NCBI GenBank assembly: GCA_003519375.1
Contig: DOWV01000054.1
Coordinates: forward strand, 6,308-15,383
Length of the DNA stretch: 9,076 nucleotides
Direction: 5' to 3'
From: Bacteroidota bacterium
Lineage (GTDB): Bacteria > Bacteroidota > Ignavibacteria > UBA10030
The notes beneath the pieces are model-generated. The model was not told the DNA's origin and searched no databases. It saw only the letters and a program-made list of their open reading frames with translations. Each line of letters starts with the position of its first letter. Positions within the stretch are counted from its first letter, which is position 1. The position numbers and the translations under genes are program-made. Positions 5,081 through 9,076 of the stretch are shown here, piece by piece.

Positions 5081-5962
5081 ATGCAAATTCTCTACGTCGT
5101 GCGTGAAGGATTCTCCGGATTTCGGCGGGCCAAGCTCTCGATGGCGGCTGCCATTGCGACCGTCTGTGTGTCGCTCCTTCTTCTTGGATCTTTTTTCATC
5201 CTTGTCCTCAACGCGAACACCGTCGTGGAATCTCTCCGCGAGAAGGTCGAGATGGAGGCGTTTCTTGCCGACTACGTGACTCCGATTGAGACTTCGATCG
5301 TGCGGGACAGCATCGCTGCTCTCGCCGGAATCAGGGAAGTGCGCTATGTCTCGAAGGATTCAGCGGCCAAGATTTTCAAAGATGAGTTCGGTGAAGATAT
5401 CAACACAGTGCTCGATTTCAATCCGCTTCCGGCCTCGCTCAAGATTTTCCTGAAAGACGGCTACCGGAATGCGAAATCCGCAGAGGCGATTTATGAAGCG
5501 GTGAGGGGCATTCCCGGTGTCGAAGACGTCATCTATCGCAAGACGCTTCTCGAGATGCTGGATAAGCGTGCGACGACCTTCCTGTGGCTCGTATTCGGGA
5601 TCGGCATGTTTATCACCCTTTCGTCTATCTTCCTCGTAGCCAATACGATTCGGCTGGCGATCTATGCGAAGCGAAAAATAATCCAGACCATGAAACTCAT
5701 CGGGGCCACGAAGTCGTTCGTGCGCGGGCCGTTTATTCTCGAAGGACTGGTGCAGGGGTTCATCGGCGGAGCGCTGGCGGCTGGAGTTCTTTTTCTCGTT
5801 TTTGAATATCTCGCCCGCTGGATTTCCGTCGAACTTGTCGATTTTGTGCACGTGAAGCCGATCTACTACGGACTCACCGTTGCGTCGGGGTGCCTGCTCG
5901 GCTTCATCGGCAGCGTTATCTCGATCCGACGGTTCATCAGCGAGAGCGTCGTCCACGAATAA
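5081..5962 (+). CDS. ftsX: Cell division permease-like protein FtsX
   Basis: 293 residues, normal for FtsX, the membrane subunit of the FtsEX complex that couples ATP hydrolysis at the divisome to activation of cell-wall hydrolases outside the membrane. The topology is standard. A short cytoplasmic N-terminus is followed by TM1 (about 21-44). A periplasmic domain (about 46-165) has the entry motif V-E-M-E-A-F-L and two repeats around I-A-A-L-A-G-I-R-E-V and V-R-G-I-P-G-V-E-D-V. TM2 (about 167-190), a cytoplasmic loop with R-K-I-I-Q-T-M-K-L-I-G-A-T, TM3 (about 218-243) and TM4 (about 262-285) follow. The I-Q-T-M-K-L-I-G-A-T coupling loop that contacts FtsE is intact. ftsE is not adjacent on either side, so its partner must be encoded elsewhere. 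ATG at 5081 has no ribosome binding site motif; the first residues (M-Q-I-L-Y-V-V-R-E-G) match the usual N-terminus. Confidence 0.95.
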   Translation: MQILYVVREGFSGFRRAKLSMAAAIATVCVSLLLLGSFFILVLNANTVVESLREKVEMEAFLADYVTPIETSIVRDSIAALAGIREVRYVSKDSAAKIFKDEFGEDINTVLDFNPLPASLKIFLKDGYRNAKSAEAIYEAVRGIPGVEDVIYRKTLLEMLDKRATTFLWLVFGIGMFITLSSIFLVANTIRLAIYAKRKIIQTMKLIGATKSFVRGPFILEGLVQGFIGGALAAGVLFLVFEYLARWISVELVDFVHVKPIYYGLTVASGCLLGFIGSVISIRRFISESVVHE

Positions 5963-6025
5963 CCAAAGCCCAGCTCAAAGTAGAAGACAAGAAACACGCC
6001 AAGTCCCGCGCCCGTCCCGCATTCA

Positions 6026-6049
6026 GGATCCCGCTCATCAGCGGGATCC
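6026..6049. repeat. Perfect 10-bp hairpin after ftsX (possible terminator)
   Basis: GGATCCCGCT (6026-6035) and AGCGGGATCC (6040-6049) pair perfectly around the 4-base loop CATC. Related G/C words recur on both sides (TCCCGC at 6015-6020, GCGGGA at 6054-6059 and 6074-6079), so alternative pairings are possible. It is 64 bases past the ftsX stop and lacks a U-tract, which makes it look more like a REP-type repeat than a canonical terminator. Confidence 0.6.
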
Positions 6050-6097
6050 AAGAGCGGGAGATTTTGGTTGAAGGCGGGATTCAGAGAGCGGAACCGC

Positions 6098-6120
6098 CCC
6101 CGAACCAACAGCGTTCGGGG
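6098..6120. repeat. Second hairpin in the ftsX-sdhC spacer
   Basis: CCCCGAAC (6098-6105) and GTTCGGGG (6113-6120) form a perfect 8-bp stem with a 7-base loop. No U-tract follows. It is part of the same palindrome-dense patch as the hairpin at 6026-6049. Confidence 0.5.
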
Positions 6121-6130
6121 CAAGCAAGTC

Positions 6131-6177
6131 GCCAAGAATCTGAAATTTCGGATTGGCTTTGTGTCTTAGCGGCTTTG
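6131..6177. repeat. Near-palindrome plus periodic word
   Basis: Bases 6131-6157 are an imperfect palindrome centred on GAAATTTC: GCCAA pairs with TTGGC, and TCTGAAA with TTTCGGA (one wobble), with a 3-base bulge. It runs into a direct repeat of GGCTTTG (6155-6161 and 6171-6177) spaced 16 bases apart. The type of word is similar to the short periodic repeats in the other spacers. Confidence 0.4.
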
Positions 6178-6211
6178 CATGCGAACTCTCCGTATAGAGG
6201 TTCCAGGTGAA

Positions 6212-6240
6212 TTGCTTTTTCAGGAATTCTTTTCTACACT
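6212..6240 (+). promoter_or_regulatory. Weak promoter candidate for the sdh operon
   Basis: TTGCTT (6212-6217, three of six) and TACACT (6235-6240, four of six) are 17 bases apart. If used, the transcript would have a leader of about 140 bases before sdhC. It is the best match I found in the spacer, but the match is modest. Confidence 0.3.
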
Positions 6241-6388
6241 CTCTCCACGCCGTTCGATCAAATCCTGGTCCCGCGGTACCCTTTCAGAAACACTCTCCGT
6301 TCAGCTGTTCGTGCGATTCTCGGGGGTGGTGGTCGTACCTGCTCGCTGCGGACTGATTTCACCCGAATGATCACATACACGAAGATCT

Positions 6389-7042
6389 ATGAATACCTTC
6401 ACAGCATTCTATCGCTCTTCCGTCGGTAAGAAGATCGTTATGAGCCTGAGCGGGCTCTTCCTTTGCACGTTTCTCATCGTGCACGCCGCGGTCAACCTCT
6501 TCCTCTTTGCCGGGAAGGAGGCGTACGATGCCGCATCACACTTCATGTCCTCCAATCCCCTCATCCGGACGGTTGAGGTCGTGCTCTTCGCAGGCCTCGT
6601 GGCCCATATCATCAGCGGCACCATCGTCTGGCTGCAGAACCGGCGTTCGCGTCCTGTCGGGTACGAAATGTACCGGCTCAAGGACAACACAAAATTCTCG
6701 TCACGAACGCCGATGCTGACCGCGAGCGCAAGCATTGTCGGTTTCTTTCTCGTTTCGCATTTGCTCACGTTCTGGATCCCGACCCGGTTCGGTGCCGAGC
6801 CCATGGCGCCGTACGATATGGTCTCGGAGGCATTCTCGGACCCGACGCTCGGTATCTTCTATATCCTCGCCGTCGCGTTGCTCGGTTTTCACCTGAAACA
6901 TGGCTTCCAGTCGGGGTTCCAGACGCTGGGTCTGGTGGATAGCCGCTACAAGTGGCTGATTGACTCTGTGGCCGTGATCTTCTGGCTTGTCATTCCGCTG
7001 GTGTTCGCAGTCATGCCGGCGTACTTTCTCTGGTTCAAATAA
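6389..7042 (+). CDS. sdhC: Succinate dehydrogenase / fumarate reductase cytochrome b subunit (type B, b558 family)
   Basis: 217 residues, typical for the single large anchor of type-B complex II, which carries two hemes b and passes electrons between the FeS subunit and menaquinone. Five membrane helices are visible at roughly 16-40, 60-82, 110-130, 153-173 and 188-214. Histidines sit where heme ligands are expected: H32 (V-H-A-A-V-N), H73 (V-A-H-I-I-S-G), H124 (V-S-H-L-L-T-F), and H168 or H171 in G-F-H-L-K-H-G-F-Q-S. The last motif, with F-Q-T-L-G, is characteristic of the b558 family. No separate sdhD is present, as expected for this type. The ribosome binding site is weak (GAAGA at 6381-6385). 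It is first in the sdhC-sdhA-sdhB operon. Whether the complex runs as succinate dehydrogenase or fumarate reductase cannot be read from sequence. Confidence 0.95.
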   Translation: MNTFTAFYRSSVGKKIVMSLSGLFLCTFLIVHAAVNLFLFAGKEAYDAASHFMSSNPLIRTVEVVLFAGLVAHIISGTIVWLQNRRSRPVGYEMYRLKDNTKFSSRTPMLTASASIVGFFLVSHLLTFWIPTRFGAEPMAPYDMVSEAFSDPTLGIFYILAVALLGFHLKHGFQSGFQTLGLVDSRYKWLIDSVAVIFWLVIPLVFAVMPAYFLWFK

Positions 7043-7101
7043 TTGAAATGCTCGTCCCGTTTTGCTCGTCCTTTGATCATCGCAATGGGAGCTAACATCA
7101 A

Positions 7102-9015
7102 ATGAAGCTTGACTCGAAGATTCCTGCTGGTCCGATAGAGAAAAAGTGGGATTCCCACCGTTTCGCCATGAAACTCGTCAACCCTTCCAACAAACGGAAG
7201 TACTCCGTCATTGTCGTCGGCACAGGATTGGCGGGAGCATCTGCTGCGGCAAGTCTTGGTGAACTTGGGTACAACGTTCTTGCCTTCTCATATCACGAAT
7301 CGCCGCGTCGTGCGCACAGCATCGCCGCCCAGGGAGGCATCAACGCCCCGAAGAACTATGCAAATGACGGCGACAGCATCTGGCGGTTATTCTATGACAC
7401 TGTCAAAGGCGGAGATTACCGCGCCCGCGAAGCAAATGTCTATCGTCTCGCTCAGGTGAGCGGCAATATCATCGACCAGTGTGTTGGGCAGGGGGTACCG
7501 TTCGCCCGAGACTATGCCGGTTACCTCGACAACCGATCGTTTGGCGGCGCTCAGGTTTCAAGAACATTCTATGCCCGAGGTCAGACAGGGCAGCAGCTTC
7601 TCCTCGGCGCCTATTCCGCTTTGAGCCGGCAAATCAATGCCGGCACCGTAAAGTTCTTCCCGCGACGTGAGATGCTCGATCTGGTGCTTGTCGAAGGACA
7701 GGCGCGCGGCATCGTCTGCCGCGATCTGGTGACCGGCAAGATCGAATCGTATTCGGCAAACGCTGTCGTGCTCGCGACGGGCGGGTACATGAACGTGTTC
7801 TATCTCTCGACCATGGCCAAGGCCAGCAACGCAACCGCCGTGTGGCGGGCCTACAAGCGCGGGGCGGCTTTTGGCAATCCGTGCTACACGCAGATTCACC
7901 CCACATGCATTCCGCAGGGCGGTGATTATCAGTCCAAGCTCACGCTCATGAGCGAGAGTCTCCGGAATGACGGCCGGATCTGGGTGCCGAAGAAGAAGGG
8001 CGACACGCGCCGCGCGGATCAGATTCCCGAAGACGAACGCGACTACTACCTCGAGCGGATGTATCCTTCCTTTGGCAACCTCGTTCCGCGGGATGTTGCG
8101 TCGCGGCGGGCAAAAGAAATGTGCGACAAGGGATTCGGTGTCGGACCGACCGGTCTTGCTGTCTATCTTGACTTCGCCGACGCGATCAAGAGACTGGGAC
8201 GACAGATCATCGAACAACGTTACGGCAACCTCTTCGACATGTATCACGAGATCTCCGCCGAGGATCCGTACAGCGTTCCGATGCGCATTTACCCTGCCGC
8301 GCACTACGCGATGGGCGGATTGTGGGTGGACTACAATCTCATGAGCACGATCCCCGGTCTCTTCGTCCTCGGCGAGGCGAATTTCTCCGATCACGGAGCG
8401 AACAGGCTGGGCGCGAGCGCATTGATGCAGGGATTGGCCGATGGGTATTTCATCATTCCGTACACGATCGGTGATTATCTGGCCACGGCGCCGTTCAAAG
8501 CGGTCAAAACGGAGGATGCACCGTTCAAGGAAGTTGTCGGAGGTGTCGAAGGCTTGGTGAAGAGGCTGTTGTCGATCAACGGCAAGAAGACGGTGGAAGA
8601 ATTCCATCGTGAGCTTGGGAAGATCATGTGGGACAATGTCGGCATGGGAAGAAACAAGGCCGGTTTGCAGAAAGCGCTGAAGGAAATCCCCGCCGTGCGT
8701 GAGGAGTTTTGGAAGAATGTCAAGGTCGTCGGACAGGCGGATGACCTGAATGCCGAACTGGAACGGGCCGGGCGAGTTGCAGATTTCCTGGAGCTTGGTG
8801 AACTTTTGGCGATGGATGCCCTTCACCGGGAAGAGTCATGCGGGGGCCATTTCCGGGAGGAGCATCAGACGGAAGAGGGCGAGGCAAAGCGTAATGACAA
8901 GAAGTTCGCCTACGTTGCTGCATGGGAGTATGCCGGTGCCGGCAAAACCCCGATTCTTAACAAAGAGCCATTGGAATTTGAGTACGTGAAACCTTCGCAA
9001 AGGAGCTACAAGTAA
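7102..9015 (+). CDS. sdhA: Succinate dehydrogenase / fumarate reductase flavoprotein subunit (type B)
   Basis: 637 residues, full length for type-B SdhA/FrdA. It binds FAD covalently and interconverts succinate and fumarate on the cytoplasmic face. The dinucleotide-binding motif is V-V-G40-T-G42-L-A-G45-A. The covalent FAD histidine is H72 in R-A-H-S-I-A-A-Q-G-G-I-N. Substrate and catalytic residues by family comparison are H266 (T-Q-I-H-P-T), R288 (S-E-S-L-R-N-D-G-R), H401 (A-A-H-Y-A-M-G-G) and R435 (H-G-A-N-R-L-G-A-S-A-L-M-Q-G). The C-terminal helical domain ends with E-E-S-C-G-G-H-F-R-E-E-H and A-W-E-Y. The N-terminal extension of about 33 residues before the Rossmann fold is normal for this group and supports the start at 7102, with GGGAG ten bases upstream; a second start at 7168 would remove it. 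All key residues are present, so the enzyme should be active. Its stop overlaps sdhB by one base. Confidence 0.98.
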   Translation: MKLDSKIPAGPIEKKWDSHRFAMKLVNPSNKRKYSVIVVGTGLAGASAAASLGELGYNVLAFSYHESPRRAHSIAAQGGINAPKNYANDGDSIWRLFYDTVKGGDYRAREANVYRLAQVSGNIIDQCVGQGVPFARDYAGYLDNRSFGGAQVSRTFYARGQTGQQLLLGAYSALSRQINAGTVKFFPRREMLDLVLVEGQARGIVCRDLVTGKIESYSANAVVLATGGYMNVFYLSTMAKASNATAVWRAYKRGAAFGNPCYTQIHPTCIPQGGDYQSKLTLMSESLRNDGRIWVPKKKGDTRRADQIPEDERDYYLERMYPSFGNLVPRDVASRRAKEMCDKGFGVGPTGLAVYLDFADAIKRLGRQIIEQRYGNLFDMYHEISAEDPYSVPMRIYPAAHYAMGGLWVDYNLMSTIPGLFVLGEANFSDHGANRLGASALMQGLADGYFIIPYTIGDYLATAPFKAVKTEDAPFKEVVGGVEGLVKRLLSINGKKTVEEFHRELGKIMWDNVGMGRNKAGLQKALKEIPAVREEFWKNVKVVGQADDLNAELERAGRVADFLELGELLAMDALHREESCGGHFREEHQTEEGEAKRNDKKFAYVAAWEYAGAGKTPILNKEPLEFEYVKPSQRSYK

Positions 9016-9076
9016 TGGATGTGAAACTGAAGATCTGGCGCCAGAAGGGCCCGAACGAAGAAGGACGGTTCGTCAA
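9015..9076 (+). CDS. sdhB: Succinate dehydrogenase iron-sulfur subunit, 5' fragment (runs off the window)
   Basis: Only the first 20 codons are present, reading M-D-V-K-L-K-I-W-R-Q-K-G-P-N-E-E-G-R-F-V. This matches the N-terminal strand of SdhB/FrdB (x-L-K-I-W-R-Q), which begins the plant-type ferredoxin domain; the iron-sulfur cysteines lie beyond the window edge. The ATG shares one base with the sdhA stop (TAATG), and AGGAG at 9001-9005 is 9 bases upstream, so translation is likely coupled to sdhA. The identification rests on both the motif and position in the operon. Confidence 0.9.
   Translation, partial: MDVKLKIWRQKGPNEEGRFV

Larger units (their letters stand above)
5963..6388. other. 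426-base spacer between ftsX and sdhC, rich in hairpins
   Basis: The first half (about 6001-6180) is packed with hairpins and periodic words, listed separately. The second half (about 6185-6388) is less structured and should hold the promoter and leader of the sdh operon. An open frame at 6179-6370 has no recognisable product and no ribosome binding site. I see no RNA gene or riboswitch that I can name. Confidence 0.5.

Noticed and set aside
7049..7072. Direct repeat TGCTCGTCC (7049-7057 and 7064-7072) between sdhC and sdhA
   Set aside because: Only two 9-base copies in a 59-base gap, with no structure around them; not enough to call an element.
7558..8826. Long minus-strand open frame of 422 codons
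   Set aside because: It lies entirely antisense to sdhA, whose catalytic motifs and length are complete; the antisense translation is His/Arg-rich with no family resemblance.

Overview
The window is an ordinary stretch of a mid-to-high G+C bacterial chromosome. Gene content points to the FCB group (Bacteroidota / Ignavibacteriota / Chlorobiota-like), but this is inference. The clues are a three-gene type-B succinate dehydrogenase operon whose SdhA has the long N-terminal extension (K-L-D-S-K-I-P) I associate with that group, FtsX without a neighbouring FtsE, small lipoproteins starting C-N-x-F, and intergenic spaces filled with short periodic words and palindromes. I cannot name a species.

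Layout. 1-660: a minus-strand unit with a GIY-YIG nuclease-like gene (62-346), a GC-rich inverted-repeat patch (369-512), tRNA-Asn(GUU) (515-586) and a strong hairpin (629-660). 661-1150: about 490 bases with no gene I can support. 1151-1561: a stand-alone response-regulator receiver protein. 1696-4902: a plus-strand gene run that opens with an almost ideal sigma70-type promoter and reads ybaB, recR, lipoprotein A, lipoprotein B, pheA. recR and lipoprotein A overlap by one base. Lipoproteins A and B look like diverged paralogs and are separated by a 140-base repeat-filled gap. 4903-5080: an inverted-repeat element and a probable promoter. 5081-5962: ftsX. 5963-6388: a 426-base gap with several hairpins and a weak promoter candidate. 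6389-9076: sdhC, sdhA and the first 20 codons of sdhB, which runs off the window.

Function. YbaB and RecR are a familiar pair: a nucleoid-associated DNA-binding protein and the recombination mediator of the RecFOR pathway. PheA converts prephenate to phenylpyruvate for phenylalanine synthesis. FtsX is the membrane half of the FtsEX cell-division transporter. SdhCAB oxidises succinate (or reduces fumarate) at the membrane quinone pool. The lipoproteins are unassigned envelope proteins.

I see no defence system, prophage, insertion sequence or CRISPR array. The most unusual material is in the spacers: a four-copy heptamer tandem repeat, a palindromic cassette flanked by an 11-bp direct repeat, a TIR-like element after pheA, a hairpin cluster after ftsX, and crossing inverted repeats between tRNA-Asn and the GIY-YIG gene. 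The paralogous lipoprotein pair is the most interesting protein-level observation.
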